Positions 25,365-64,000 of a DNA stretch of 64,000 bases are shown in pieces. Position 1 is the first letter of the stretch. Each line of letters begins with the position of its first letter. This DNA is from Scatophagus argus (taxonomy: Eukaryota; Chordata; Actinopteri; Scatophagidae), in assembly GCF_020382885.2 (NCBI RefSeq), contig NC_058511.1, positions 3,441,501 to 3,505,500 on the forward strand, given 5' to 3'. Both the position numbers and the translations under genes were made by a program. A model generated the notes under the pieces. That model was not told where the DNA came from. It saw only the letters and a program-made list of their open reading frames with translations, and did not search any database.

Positions 25365-25428
25365 CGCTCTTCTGTTTTGAATTCCTCCCAGTACACACAG
25401 GACTCGTCACTGATGATGTGACATTTCA

Positions 25429-25596
<168 letters not shown>

Positions 25597-25692
25597 TTAT
25601 TACTAACTTATTTAAACACATTAAGGTGGATGATGTAAGGCCAAATACAACTCTAAACCCTCAAGATACGCTGTATACACAAATATGTCTCT

Positions 25693-26000
25693 TGATTATT
25701 GAATTCAGGTGTGGTCTGGGCCTGTTTCTCAGGGTTTGTTCTCGGCCCCCGACTTCCAGTGAAGGGAAATCTTAATGCTTCAGCATACCAAGACATTTTG
25801 GACAATGCTATGCTTCCAACTTTGTGGCAACAGTTTGTTGAAGGCCCTTTTCTATTCCAGCATGACTGTGCCCCAGTGCACAAAGCAAAGCTCCATAAAG
25901 ACATGGTTGGATGAGTTTGGTGTGGAAGAACTTGACTGGCCCACACAGAGCCCTGACCTCAACCCCATCCAACACCTTTGGGATGAACTGGAACGGAGAA
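25693..26000 (+). mobile_element. Tc1-like element fragment (central and 3' coding part)
   Basis: It begins at GAATTCAGGTGTGGTCTGGG, the shared deletion junction, and runs through the transposase motifs GNLNASAYQDILDNAMLP, HDCAPVHKAK and SPDLNPIQHLWDELERR. It lacks both terminal repeats. It adjoins the trim67 exon 2 copy. Confidence 0.85.
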
Positions 26001-26214
26001 TATTTTGTTCCTTTTGTTTGTGCACCTTTGTTTTGTGCAGATTGTTGCTTTTTTTGAGACAAAGCTACACAAACAAGCAAAGCTTGTTTAAAGAAATGGA
26101 TGCACTGCAGATCCACTTATTTAATCCTCACAAAGAAGAAGTGTTGATGCATTATGCACAGAATGAATGAAGTTTGTCATCTTATGTTATTCTTAATACT
26201 TTGATTTGACAGTA

Positions 26215-26420
26215 TAATTTCCCATCTTTCTACTTCGAAATCTCCAGTGTGGAAGATTTAGTGAGTCCTCTTCCACAGAGTCCACCATGTCAAGCTGCCA
26301 TGTTTCTACGGTAGCCCAGAATGGAAAAACCAAACACTGGCCAGTGAGGCAGGATGAGTTCAGTTGGTTGCAGTCTGCAAACACACCACTGGATGCCACT
26401 AAATCCAACACACTGCACCA
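26215..26420. repeat. Dispersed fish repeat fragment
   Basis: A stretch with CTACTTCGAAATCTCCAGTG, GAGTCCTCTTCCACAGAGTC and CCATGTTTCTACGGTAGCCC resembles a short interspersed repeat common near fish genes. The class is uncertain. Confidence 0.35.
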
Positions 26421-27624
26421 TTAAGGGAGTTTCAGGGTGTTAGCTGTCGACTGAAATCATCCCATCTGCTTAAAGGGGAACACAGCATGACAGTTCTGTG
26501 GCAGAGGAGCAGTGTTGCAATGAATGTGATGAATTAATAGATGCACTGTTGTGGTCAGAGGTGCAACAGACCACATGTCTATCATTGTGTTTAGACATGT
26601 TCTGTTGCAGAAACGACGTGGCACTGCTCTTTTGTGCAATATCATGCTGGCAGACTTTACACAAGAAACTCTGTGTGAGAAGTATGTGGCTTCAGAGTCA
26701 ATGTCAAACTCATGTGAAAGTTTAACCGTTGGTGTGTATCTTCAGAGATCTAACTGTTGTTGTTTGTCAGTGAACGAGCAGCAGAGGTTAGGAAATGGAG
26801 GTGCTGGTTAATGTTTGACGTCAAAGGATCAAGAGCAAGGCCGACCCAACCCTGTCACGAGCACAAAAAATAAAATAAAGCCAACCATACACCGAACACT
26901 GAGGTTTTCAAAAGGACTGAATGCTAACAAATTTTGGATTAAAGCGGAATATTTTGATGGACAAAAACATGTTGTGAATTTTAGAAACAATTTCATCTGT
27001 CTTGTTAAATAAATTTTAACTCTGGAGTTGAAGGCGTTGATTAGATCACACGAGCCTGAAAAACTCCTAAGCAGCAACCACCTCACATAATCCGATTTGT
27101 ATCCGCAACTGTGGAGAAATCAGGGGTTTAAACAGAATAGATTTACTAAAAAAAAAACCCAAAAATAAATAAATAAGTCTGCGCAGCACTGGGGAGCTGA
27201 TTTCAAAACTGAACGTCAGTGTTATGAGTGAAGCCTCAGAGCCGTTCAGGTGAAGTCCTAACCAACACACGGTGTATGTCATACAGCCGCCCCATAAATT
27301 ACTTTTTTCGTTGAGGCTTTTCAGGAAACTGATCTGTCTGATACGTCATTTTCTGTTAAGGACAACGTTTCCTCACTCCTGTCATCGTCACATCCATACA
27401 TAAAAGCTGGACATGTGCAGGCAAGCATGTTTCACCTGGTCAACCATCCGAGGAATTTCACAAGCATTTCACCTTTCCTGCTGAAAAACACCTCAGTTTA
27501 TTGTAACACCTTCTCTGTAATGCAGAAACCATGTGAATAGGTGTCGGTATCTGATAAATTAAAGTGAAACGACGTTTGCTGCTCAGTGAGAAAAGCCTGT
27601 CTTTAAACCACACCTCCAGCTGAT
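26421..27624. other. Intergenic stretch, nothing recognised
   Basis: No supported gene or recognised repeat. Short open frames here have no family similarity. Confidence 0.4.
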
Positions 27625-27631
27625 TATAAAT
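27625..27631 (+). promoter_or_regulatory. TATA-box candidate of GPCR copy 2
   Basis: TATAAAT in GATTATAAATCC lies about 420 bases before the ATG at 28051, followed by a pyrimidine-rich stretch. A start site near 27655 would give a leader of about 400 bases. No transcript evidence is available. Confidence 0.35.
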
Positions 27632-28050
27632 CCTTCCTCTCTGAAAGATCACTCGCAGCCACACACAAAAAGAGACTCATTGAGACGGGGTGTTTTCTCT
27701 TTTCTCTCTGCTTTTTCAGCACTTTGTTCCTGCAGTGTGTGCAGTGTTTACAGAGCATGTTTCTCCAGCATGTTTTGGCACGGCCAGCCGAGTCTCGACG
27801 GAGCTGAAAAACCACAGTAAGGCTCTCAGAAGGGGGCTGTTGAATTTGACGGATCACAGTGAGAAGAGGAATCTGAGCCCGAGCGGAGAAGATTCTGGGT
27901 CAGAGGCAGCTACAAACAACTCCAGAACGAAGGATTTAACTTTGTCATGTCTGCCTGGGAGCACCTTTAATCCTCATCCTCCTTTTGGTACACAGTAGGA
28001 CTTCTACAACTTTGACTGCCTCCACATCTGTTAGGTCCAACCAACAAATC

Positions 28051-31000
28051 ATGAATACAAATTCAACAGTTGACAACTGCTCAACCCCCAGCGAATTCGC
28101 ATATGAAATTTTCTCTGGGGTGATGATTGTACAGTTCGTGCTGGGTCTGCCTCTCAACCTGTCGGTCCTCTACATCTTTGTCTTCAGGTATGAGAAAACA
28201 CAATCTCACCGTCACTGCATTTTTGTTATTTGCTGAAACCTAAAGGGGATTAGAGCCGGTGGATTAGAAGTCAGGGAAAGCCTTCAGCAAAGAGAATGTG
28301 TCGAGTCATAAGGAGCCGAAAGCTCAAACTTCCTAATTTATGTTTGCACGACTTAACAGCTGGTGGGAACTTCCTGGCATTTAGCCTTTCTGAGTGATTC
28401 AGGTATTGTGATAAAGTCACTGAGGTCACACAGAGATGGGACAGAATATCCAGCTGCGTTTGAGCTGGATGCCGCTTCAAGTCGTGAGATCTGATCACAT
28501 TTTCTCTAACACTGTGGTTTTATGACTGATGTCGGGAAGAAATCCGAATAAATGGATGCTCAGCTCAGGGAGCAGAGGAGGAAAGGGGCGCCTTTAACAT
28601 CTGGGCTTTATTCTCAGTTTTTAGTAGATTGTTTTTGGTGATTTGGGATGAGCCTGCATCTGTGGCCCTTCAGCCAATTAAATTATGGGAATGGGCGGGT
28701 AGTTAACTGCAAGTTATTAATTTAAGTGTTAAAAAAATAGTGATAACTATTTACATAAGGTTTAAACTTTAGTGACTAAACTACAGTTAGAGACAGATAC
28801 AGACGTACAGATATTAACGCCTTTTATTCGGAGGATGCCACCGTACGCTGGCTGCACAGACAAATAATTCCACTTACAATGAAAAACATGATCTTTAAAA
28901 AGTTTAACGACTTGAGGACTTGTGAACACATTCATACGCACACTTGCTGAATTCTGAGCGCAGATTAAACAAGAAGAGCTGTGCTGCGAACCACAAGATA
29001 AAGTGATAAACAATTTTAAATAGATAGAGAGTCTTTGTTTTCTTTGGCACCACTGAAACACACTAAAAGAGAAGTAGTGACAATTATGAATTAGTAAACA
29101 CAAAAGGGTATAAACATTATATCGCAAACACATCAAATTGTTGACTAGCAGGTCCCACCTGAGTTCTCATACATTGACTTTCAGTTTACAGTCATGTGTC
29201 ACGCTTGCAGAGGCTGCAGAGATTCTGCAGATCTTTAAGATAAAAGGCGATAAAAGGACCAGTGCGCACTTCTCTTTATTTGTCATGCAGAATTAACTTT
29301 ATAGCAGTAAAACAAATCATTTTCTGAACTGCTTCCTCTTCAGGTTCAAGTTCTGGAAGAACAAAAGCATCTTCCTGTTCAACATCGTGGTTGCTGATTT
29401 CTTGCTGGTGGCCTGTCTCCCCGTCAAGGCCTACCATTACCAACAGCAGCAGAGGCGCAGCCCGGATACTGTGGTGTGTAAGACGATGCTCTTCATGCTG
29501 TTTCTCAACCGAGGGGCCAGCATCGCCTTCCTCATCACCCTGTCCCTCGATCGCTACTTCAACGTGGTGCACCTGGGCAGGAGGAACTTTGTCAAGATAC
29601 TGAAGAAATCTCCTCAAATCTCCATCATTATCTGGCTTCTCCTGTTGCCCCTCACCATCCCCACCATGCTGAGAACATTTGAGTGCTGTAACAGCCACGG
29701 CCGACAAATCGAGGGTCCGGAGCACGATGTGACAGACACCTTCCGAGAGGTATTGTCCCCGAGCTTCATCATTTCGATCCACATGTTCTTAAGTTTGCAT
29801 TCTCATAGACAGAAGCAGTAAAAAAACAAAAGAAAACAAAAAATAAATTCTGCCACCCCTGCCAAAACTCACCATATTCAACACTTAATAATAACTACAG
29901 GTATCCACACAACCTCACACCTACACAGACTTCCCACAAAGTCGACAATCATTAAAGATTATTAGCTTGAAGTGATTGTCTAATTTCCTTTGTTCCCTGA
30001 CTCACAGCAGCATAAACAAACCTGTCCTGGCACCGCAGCATCTTAAATCTGATTGCATTGTAAAAACTCCGCTCTCTCCACTCTCAAATGTGAATACAGG
30101 CTGTTATTCTTGTCTTTCTTTGATGGTGAACTGATTATCTTTTGGTGGGGCAAAACTATGACAAGTGAACACATCACAACAGCCTGTGACTGTGATGTGA
30201 CTCATTTATATACACCACAGAAACAGTTAACTGGGAAAATTATCTGCAGCTCACTCGATGATGACAGCAATCATTAGCCATAGCTGTGATATGTAGGGTT
30301 GTTAAATGTAACTTCTCAGATTACAATTGCTTGCAAAAAAAAAAAAAAATTCTGATTCAGTGTTTCTTTAAGGTCTCGCGAAGACTATCTGAGTCCTGGA
30401 AAAGCGTGATGTTAAGAGCTGCGCAAACTTTTACTAAAGTTTACAGTTTAAGTCTCACTGCTGTTCGGTTTGAGATGACTGGAGTTTTATAGTCTGTTAC
30501 CTCAGCACCTGGCGAGATAATCTTTGACTGAGGGGTGTAAATAATAAACTGTGTTGACTGTCTGTAGGAAAATGATCTGTCTGTGTGGCTCATCATCCTC
30601 ACAGTCACTTTCTTTGTTTTTTTCCAGATCGTCTTCTTCTCTCAGATTGTCATCCCCTTCATCGTCCTCGTCTACTGCACAGTGTGCATCGTCAACCGGC
30701 TGAGGAAGAAAACGGTGGGGGAGAAGACCAAGCTGAGGAGAGCCATGTGCGTGGTCACGTCTGTGGTCATCGTCTTCTCCATCTGCTTCCTTCCTTGCAC
30801 TATAGCCAGAGCCGTGCTGCTGGCCGTCAGGCTGAAAGAAATGGCGGAGGCAGAGAATGTGGCGGTTCAGATCTATGATGGCCTCATGGTTTTGTCTTAC
30901 ATGGACTGCCTGCTGGACCCTCTGGTGTACTGTTTCTGCAACTCAGGGTTTAAAGATGCTTACACAACCACCTTCTGTCCAGCTTTTCTCCGAAAGAGGC

Positions 31001-31092
31001 TGCTGAAATATGACCGTGGCATAGGAACGACGATGACGACTACAACAACATCTGGGACTAGAACCATTTCATTGCCGATAACAGAGAAATAA
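28051..31092 (+). CDS. GPR31-like class A GPCR, copy 2
   Basis: Three exons (28051-28187, 29344-29749, 30628-31092) join in phase to 335 residues. The N-terminus has two sequons (Asn4 and Asn9). TM2 is VVADFLLVACLP. A conserved Cys is at 91. TM3 ends in LDRYFNVVH (Asp115). ECL2 has the pair ECCNSH. TM6 has CFLPC, TM7 has LDPLVYCFC, and the tail is rich in Thr. It is a close paralogue of the gene at 19625: PQISI.IWLLLLPLTIPTML and the MLFLNRGASIAFL block are shared. Unlike copy 1 it has an extra intron just after TM1, with the Arg codon split. The HCAR/OXER1/GPR31 group couples to Gi and binds hydroxy-acids or eicosanoids; the ligand here is unknown. Confidence 0.82.
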
Positions 31093-31419
31093 GAACTAGA
31101 GAGTCTTTTATTTTATTTTTTTTTTAAAAATCATATTTCATATCAGCAAGAACACGGACTATTTATTCACCTTTATGCCTCAGCCACCACAGAATGAGTA
31201 ACCACTGGTCCACCCACAGCCGTCCTGATTCTATGGAAATGTTTGTTGGAGTGATACTGAGAAATACCACTTTGACAAATGATGAATACATCAGATAGAG
31301 TGATGCCACCTGACTACACTTCCTTCAAAGACTTTGTAATCTGTAGGCACAGTCCGTCTGTGCACAAATGAATGGTTTTTATATTCAGTTGTATTTTTAT
31401 AAATAATATTGTAACGTTG

Positions 31420-31425
31420 AATAAA
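31420..31425 (+). terminator. Poly(A) signal of GPCR copy 2
   Basis: AATAAA lies about 330 bases after the stop codon in an AT-rich 3' flank. Confidence 0.5.
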
Positions 31426-32199
31426 TTCAAATTGTGATTCGAAAGCAGTTTTTTTTTTATTTCTAACATGGTCTTTCGTTGTGTCTAATCTGCTAAATTA
31501 TTTCTCATCATTATCTATTTTTAAAGTTATCTCATTAAAGAGTTTTTAATGGCCTTGTATTGGTGCCGAGATCTTTCAAACCTTTCAAAACCCAACTTCA
31601 ATGCGAAACTGTAATGTTGTCATATAAAACCTGTATGTCAAAGTTTACTGATTTCAATTGTTCAATGTCCTGCTCAAAAATATAGAAAAAGGGGGGTGCT
31701 GGTTGGTACACGTACCCACAGTCCTGTGAATATTCAGCCATTCAGCCAAAGTACGAACACCAGCGTGGGTGTACAGGGCGTTTAAGGATTAACATCACTG
31801 CGTATGAAAGTGAGAGACTGTCTCACTCTGACTGACACTCACATGGTTCCACGTTATGTGGCTGCTACGAGCACAACAAACAATGTGTTAAATGTAAATT
31901 ACCTTCTCAGCAAATTTATGCTTAAATAGTGCAGTTTAGATATTCATATTTTAAATTATTATTTACTTGAATTATTTATTAGAATTACGCTATAGACAGA
32001 AATATCTCTTTATTTAAATGTTTAGTTTTATATTCTTTTTATATTCTATTTTTATTTAGCTTATATTTCTATTTTATTCAACTTTTTATCTCGTATTTTT
32101 ATATTCTACTTATTGCTCCCGGGACCTGAGTCCTAATTTCGTACCATAAACATGTGAATGTGAGCTGTAGAATAAAGTTCCTTGAATCCTTGAATCCTA

Positions 32200-32604
32200 T
32201 TCGGACAGACCTCTTTATGGGGCAGCAGTTGGGCTCAGCTCCTGACTTCAGGTGAAGGCAAGTCGTCATAAAGTTCCATAAAGACATGGTTGGATGAGTT
32301 TGGTGTGGAAGAACTTGACTGGCCCACACAGAGTCCTGACCTCAACCCCATCCAACACCTTTGGGATGAACTGGAACGGAGATTGTGAGCCAGGCCTTTT
32401 GGTCCAACATCAGTGTGTGACCTCACAAATGCTCTACTGCATGAATGGGCACAAATTCCCACAGAAACACTCCAACATGTTGTGGAAAGCCTTCACAGAA
32501 GAGTGGAAGCTGTTAGAGCTGCAAAGCTGTCTGTGTGTTTACAATGAGATGTCATTAAAGTCCCTGTTGTTGTGATGTCCCGATACTTTTGTCTATATAG
32601 TGTA
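32200..32604 (+). mobile_element. Tc1-like element fragment with intact 3' end
   Basis: A degraded 5' part resembling GGGCTC.GCTCCTGACTTC leads into GACATGGTTGGATGAGTTTG, SPDLNPIQHLWDELERR and the C-terminal transposase region. It ends in the terminal repeat ACTTTTGTCTATATAGTGTA. The middle, including HDCAPVHK, is deleted. Confidence 0.85.
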
Positions 32605-34045
32605 TTTCAAAGGTGTTAAGATGAGAGAGCCCACATTTTGTCACAGCTCTCATATCGCTCAGCAGCTCATCTCTGAGTTCATCATCAGTACCTCAGACCA
32701 GTCCTGCCGGTCCTGACAGGGGTTTTCCTTCAGCGCAGCATAGTGTGAAATATTTTGTGCTTTTACATTTCAGTATCTCACAGCTCTTTCTGTGATTCAC
32801 TGTACACTTCCTGTGTATAACTGATGTTTTTTTTAAATCAGACTAAAACCATCCTGTCCTGGCGTATAAAGGAACTAAAAAGTAATGTTCAACAACCACT
32901 GCAGAAACGACAAACCCAAGTGGACTACAGAAACTTGGAAGACTCTTTTAAACAGTCCTCATTCGCACTGTGTACAATTTTGTGAATAATAAAATCATTT
33001 GTATACGATTAAAAATACTGACCGAAGAGCTTTGTGTACTGCTGCCATAAATACGACAGAAGAGGTACAGCTTGGAGTCTGCGAGGGAAGAGGGTTGTCT
33101 GTTCTCAGCAAAACACCGCTGAAAGATGGAGACCACAGATACATAAACATTAAGCAACGTGCCGCCGTGCACAGCCTTGACTGTGAAACCACCTTCCTCT
33201 TTTCTTCTAATGGCGTGTCTTCAGACCAAACAAAGCACAAAAAGAAACACCGTTCAGCCTCCAGCAGGTTGTGTGTCTGTTGCAACAGGAGAGCTGGTGG
33301 TGGCTGTCAGGTTCAGGCTAGCAGGAATATCACAGCAGCAGCGACTACAGCAACAACAGCAACAACAACAACAACAACAACAGAGGAGAGACGCTGTATG
33401 GCAACAAAGTCAAACAAACCCTAAACACAGAGAAACGCCGGACTGGAGTGTTATTGGTGCCACCTCCCTGTCACGTCCGCTTTTCTGAAGCCTCTAATGG
33501 CTTAACGTCTCTTAAAGTTTAGCTGACTTTTAAGGAATTTAGCTTGCGAGATAAGCTGGAAGACTAAGCTGCAAACTTGACAAACTCAAGAGATGGAGAC
33601 GAGCAGACGCTTCATGATTGATATCTAAACTGAAATCTGCTTAAAGTTCATATTTGTTGGAAACTGTTTGATTCTTCGGTGACTCTGAGGGAAGTAACAC
33701 ACGTAGTGTGTAATTTTGGTGGGGAAATCCAAAGTTTTTCAGGTTTGCTTTGTTCCTGATGACTCACTTACTCCAGATAAATATTAATATTGCCTAAGCT
33801 GCCTCCTAGAAATTTGACTGGGGATGTTTTGCGTCCAGTTCCACAAGTGAGTAACACACTTGTTTCCTGGAGTATAGAAATCTGCACGTTATAAGCTAAA
33901 CTGTAAACACATTTGCTGAAAACTATGAACCAAGAATTACTTCGCTTTGGCAAATGCAAGATGACTAAAACATGACATGTAACAGCTGACAGCTGAGTAA
34001 AATATACACAAGTATATGCAAAGTGTAGTACATTGATATGCAACT
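32605..34045. other. Intergenic stretch with a CAA/CAG repeat
   Basis: No gene is supported. The open frames at about 33000-33490 have no family similarity, and their Gln- or Thr-rich parts come from the trinucleotide repeat. Confidence 0.4.
33333..33383. repeat. (CAA/CAG)n trinucleotide repeat
   Basis: Mixed CAG and CAA units, becoming pure CAA at the right end. Confidence 0.85.
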
Positions 34046-34150
34046 ACACTATATAGACAAAAGTATCCAGACATGCCTCTTTTTGGGGCTCGGCCCCTCA
34101 CTTCCAGTGAAGGGAAATCTTAATGCTTCAGCATAGCAAGACATTTTGGA
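34046..34150 (+). mobile_element. Short Tc1-like element fragment (5' end)
   Basis: The terminal repeat TACACTATATAGACAAAAGT is followed after a deletion by GGGGCTCGGCCCCTCACTTC and the GNLNASA coding stretch, then it breaks off at ACATTTTGGA. A (TAC)n-like run follows at about 34164-34182. Confidence 0.85.
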
Positions 34151-37149
34151 CTCTTGTCATGTACTCTACTACTACTACTACTAGATAAATACACTATAGT
34201 AACCTGCATATAATCAAGTACTTCCACGAATCCCGGTGCATTCATTTATTTTCTTTTTTTTCCTTAATGTTATCCTGTTGTGTGCTTTTATAAATTTATA
34301 GGCAGGCCACTCTCTCCTCTTAGCTTTTATTTTGACACATTTACTTCGTTTAAATTGAAACGTGTGCGTGGTTGATAGACAATATACAGATGCTCGTAAA
34401 TCATATTAGCAATAAATTTATCAGTAACTTCAGTAACTGAGCATTACGTTAAATCTGTCAATCGTTAGTTTTGTGATTGCTTTCAATGTTGTGTTATTTC
34501 CTGGGAAACAGCGACAGAAAATGGTACAATAAATCATATAGCCAGCGTGTCTTCCAGCTGTTCCTGCAGTTAATCCCACTCGGATTGTGTCACTGCTGCA
34601 ACATGGAAACAATCGCTCCTCTTTCTGGTGGAAAAACATTTTCCACAAGAAACAAGGCCCAACACGCCGCGATGGCAGACGCAGATATTTACAGACGCCG
34701 TTCATGATTCAACACACGACTTCACAGCTTATCTCATTTTAGTCGCTGATGTGATCGAGGAAAGAAAACCTCGAGCGAAGTCATCGGATTATCCTCTGAG
34801 AAGAAGCGCCGCAGTTGGTGGGATTATTCGAGAGAAATTCATTCAGTCAACACTGAAGGAATACAATAAATGTTGAACGTGATGAAAGGATTTTCATATT
34901 CCTCATCAGCAGAGGATAAGGCTGTGGTGAAGATGCTGTGCATTCAAGCACGTCACCTCAGCATCTTCATCAATGTGGACTGAGATGACTCCTCTTTAAT
35001 CACAGAATTAAACCAGTTTTTAGACAAGCCTCCACTTGCTTCACATTCATGTATTTCTGCATGTTCACAGTGATCAGTCAGGGCTACTTTCACCTCGCCA
35101 AATGAAGTCATACACACGTCTTTTGTGGAAAAAATGACACATCTGCACAGTTTGAAATTCATTTTAAAAGGTGTAGTTTTCTCTTACTGGCATATAATCA
35201 ATTGTCATGATGAGAAGCGAAGTACATTTAACCAAACATTGACCTTAAATACTTTTTTACATACTCGGATTTTACTTGACTGTTTCATTTTCTGCATTTC
35301 ACTACAATTCAGAGGCAAGTGACTTTGGAGATTCACATTATTAATACAAAATAAATGGTTTTTGGTATATTATTACAGGTTAAGATGAAACTAAATTGCT
35401 CCCAGGGGTGAAATTTAAGCACCTACAGAGTAGACTGGGTAAAATGCCCCATCTTTACCAGCAGTAACATTAAACATTAAGATGCAAAAATATTGAAAAA
35501 AGGAAACAGATTCAAGGTCAGATACCAAGAGAGCCTAAACGACTGCTAAAACGACTGTTTCTGCGGATGGAGTCTGGTGGATTTGGTGAAGGCGATAGGG
35601 ATCGTTTCTGGTTAAACAAAAAAGATCTGTCTCTTTAACTAAAAAGTGTGTCTCCAAAAGGATTTCATTTCATTAGTGTTGTTAGACACTTGATATATGA
35701 GCCTGTCAAGGACCAAAACAAACACTTTTAGCGGGCATACTTTGACAGCATCTGTGGTCTCACTCAAAACTAAACCAGTTTCAGAAATTGCTGTCATTAG
35801 TCACTTAGACACAAAAACATGGGAAAACTGCTGGGTGAAAAATGCTTCAGCTGCTTTAAGTTAAAGATCTTCTTCCACCACAGTTTAAAAACTATTAAAG
35901 CTGCTATGTGTTGGATTTGAAAGTCCTGTACTTTAGCACCATCTGGTGGCAGGATAAAGACTGACAGTTTGTTTGACTTGGGATTATTTTTTTCTTCGTG
36001 CAAAACTAATGTCAGCAAAATAATTATTCAAGAGAACATTCAATGCCCAGTATCTTTAAAGCATCAATAAGCGTTTTTATGTTAATAATTGGTGAAATGA
36101 TGAGGAAAGTGGATTCACAGTGATAAAGACACACATTACTTTTTAAGGTGAGCATATGTCAAAGTTGTGTTCTGCAGCCCCCCCAAGTGGCCAAGAATCA
36201 ATTAACTTTGCCTTGAAACCACTGATGGGTTTGAATTTTCAAATTCTTCTTCTTTTAGCGCCACCTGGTGTTAATATCCAGAATTATACTTTCCACCAGG
36301 GTTCTGCATTTTCCTGCAAAACCTCACAGCTTATGTTAGCAGATTAATTAAAAGACTCATAAAAAATCTGCACATTTTCAGTCTGTTTGTCTTTTCTCTC
36401 TCCTGTGGACAGCTGACTGCACTTTTGACATGAACTGGAAAACAGAATGAAGTAAATGTAGTCAGATTTTCCATGTAACGCATTTTAAAAACAACCCAAC
36501 GCAGCACTGACTGTAATTTGAGCGGATAGTTCTGTCAGGCATTTGGATGTTCTTCAGGAGCATCTGACAAAGATTGCTACACTTTCAAAAGCCATTTCTG
36601 CATCACTGTCAAAGTGATGATTTAGCTTTCATCTGCAGCTATCACACTGAGCTGTCTGATTTGCAGCCCGAGCGTTAAATATTTATGAGTGCACGTCCTC
36701 AAAAACGACCGAAAAGAGGAACTTGTAAAAGAGCATCAGATGGCGGTTAAAGGTGAAGTTAGGCAATAAAGTTTGCGCCTCAGAGCAGGTGTGTATATGT
36801 TTACACTCGTTTTACCACAGGGCAGGTCTGTAGCTGGGCTAATGAGTGAGCTAACAGGGCTAACGGGAGCTAACAGGGCTAATAAATGAAAATCCGTCCC
36901 AGTGGGAGGGATTAACGCTGCATCCCCAGAGGGACTTCAGTCACGGCTGCTGCCCGGTCAGTTAAATGTTTAGCAAACATTGAGAGCTGATGACACACAA
37001 CACAATCGCAAGAGGATCAAACTGGCTGCGAATCCCCATCAGTTCTGAGTTAACTGTCCTCTGGGGCAGGATCCTAACGTCTGAAGTCTGCATTAGTCTG
37101 TTATCAGAGTTTTAACTTTTGCTCCATTGGTACCGGCTGCATGCAAGTT
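34151..37149. other. Intergenic stretch upstream of trim67
   Basis: No gene is supported. Around 35220-35400 the sequence (AAGTACATTTAACC, later TTCAGAGGCAAGTGACTTTG) resembles a degenerate teleost MITE. At 36836-36886 there are imperfect GGGCTAAC-type repeats. Confidence 0.35.
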
Positions 37150-63614
<26,465 letters not shown>

Positions 63615-64000
63615 GTATTTCTTTCACAGTTAACCTCCGTTCTCCCCTCCTTGATTATATTCTGTCACTCCTTCCTCGTCCCTCAGCCATGACCGCCCTC
63701 ACGACCGTTCTGGTTGGAAACCCACGCCGGTCTTTCTGGTCCCGCAGCATCTATGTGGTCTCTTTCCTCTGCATGGTTTTTGTTTTCCAGCTCCTCTCCA
63801 ATGAATGCCCCCCCCCATGCAGAACAGTGCTGCCTTCACTGGAACACAAAGTTTGTTACAGACATTTGTTGCCTGAAGTGCTTCTCTGTTTCCCATTCTT
63901 GTCTTCGGTTGTTAAGGCTTTGACTTTTGAACTTGGTGTAAATAACGATCTTTAACTGAGTGTTTTCACTTATTCATTGTCTTAAACAAGTCAGTTGCTG
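63615..64000 (+). other. Start of trim67 intron 6
   Basis: The reading frame stays open for some distance past the donor, but the peptide has no TRIM67 similarity. The stretch is taken as intron. The next exon (FN3) should lie beyond the window. Confidence 0.5.

Noticed and set aside
25775-26170. Tc1 open frame as an active transposase gene
   Set aside because: It lacks the DNA-binding half, has Gln at the last catalytic position and has no terminal repeats.
29276-29782. Minus-strand open frame of 168 codons
   Set aside because: Antisense shadow of exon 2 of the second GPCR gene.
33159-33488. Open frame with a poly-Gln run
   Set aside because: The Gln run is just the CAA/CAG repeat in one frame. 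The rest has no family similarity and no splice partners.
63615-63955. Extension of trim67 exon 6 through the open frame to 63955
   Set aside because: A good donor follows at 63615, and the extended peptide has no similarity to the FN3 domain expected next.

Overview
The window looks like nuclear DNA of a ray-finned fish, most likely a spiny-rayed teleost. Genes are split into short exons with GT-AG introns. There are many AC/GT microsatellites and many decayed copies of one Tc1-like DNA transposon. Coding sequences match vertebrate families, and two of them (a short astacin protease with six cysteines, and a tandem GPCR pair) have a fish character. No complete rRNA, tRNA, CRISPR array or viral gene was recognised. 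All exon models come from reading frame, phase and splice-site consistency; none has transcript or database support here.

Layout from left to right. (1) Positions 260-1972, minus strand: the first two coding exons of igf2r (cation-independent mannose-6-phosphate / IGF-II receptor); the rest lies off the left edge. (2) 2639-5192, plus strand: a complete 11-exon astacin-family metalloprotease of 274 residues, head to head with igf2r. (3) 6357-9265, plus strand: ttll2 (tubulin tyrosine ligase-like 2), three coding exons, 625 residues. (4) 9.3-19.6 kb: mostly non-coding, with a broken, unrecognised minus-strand coding region (about 15.7-16.9 kb) and a lone coiled-coil-like segment (about 12.3-12.5 kb). 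(5) 19625-21561 and 28051-31092, plus strand: two tandem rhodopsin-class receptors of the HCAR/OXER1/GPR31 group; their place beside ttll2 matches GPR31 in mammals. (6) 37793 to the right edge, plus strand: the first six coding exons of trim67 (RING, two B-boxes, coiled coil, COS), with a first intron of about 14.8 kb rich in microsatellites.

The genes do not form one pathway. They are a lysosomal sorting receptor, a secreted protease, a tubulin-modifying enzyme, two putative lipid or hydroxy-acid receptors and a neuronal-type E3 ligase. igf2r, ttll2 and GPR31-like genes are also on human chromosome 6q, so this part looks like old vertebrate synteny; trim67 (human 1q) joins it here.

The most striking structural points are four. 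A roughly 290 bp copy of trim67 exon 2 with its flanking introns lies in inverted orientation about 28 kb upstream of the real exon. The Tc1 fragments share internal-deletion junctions, and every copy covering the site has Gln where the last catalytic Glu should be. One such fragment starts five bases inside an astacin splice donor. The two receptor paralogues differ by one intron.
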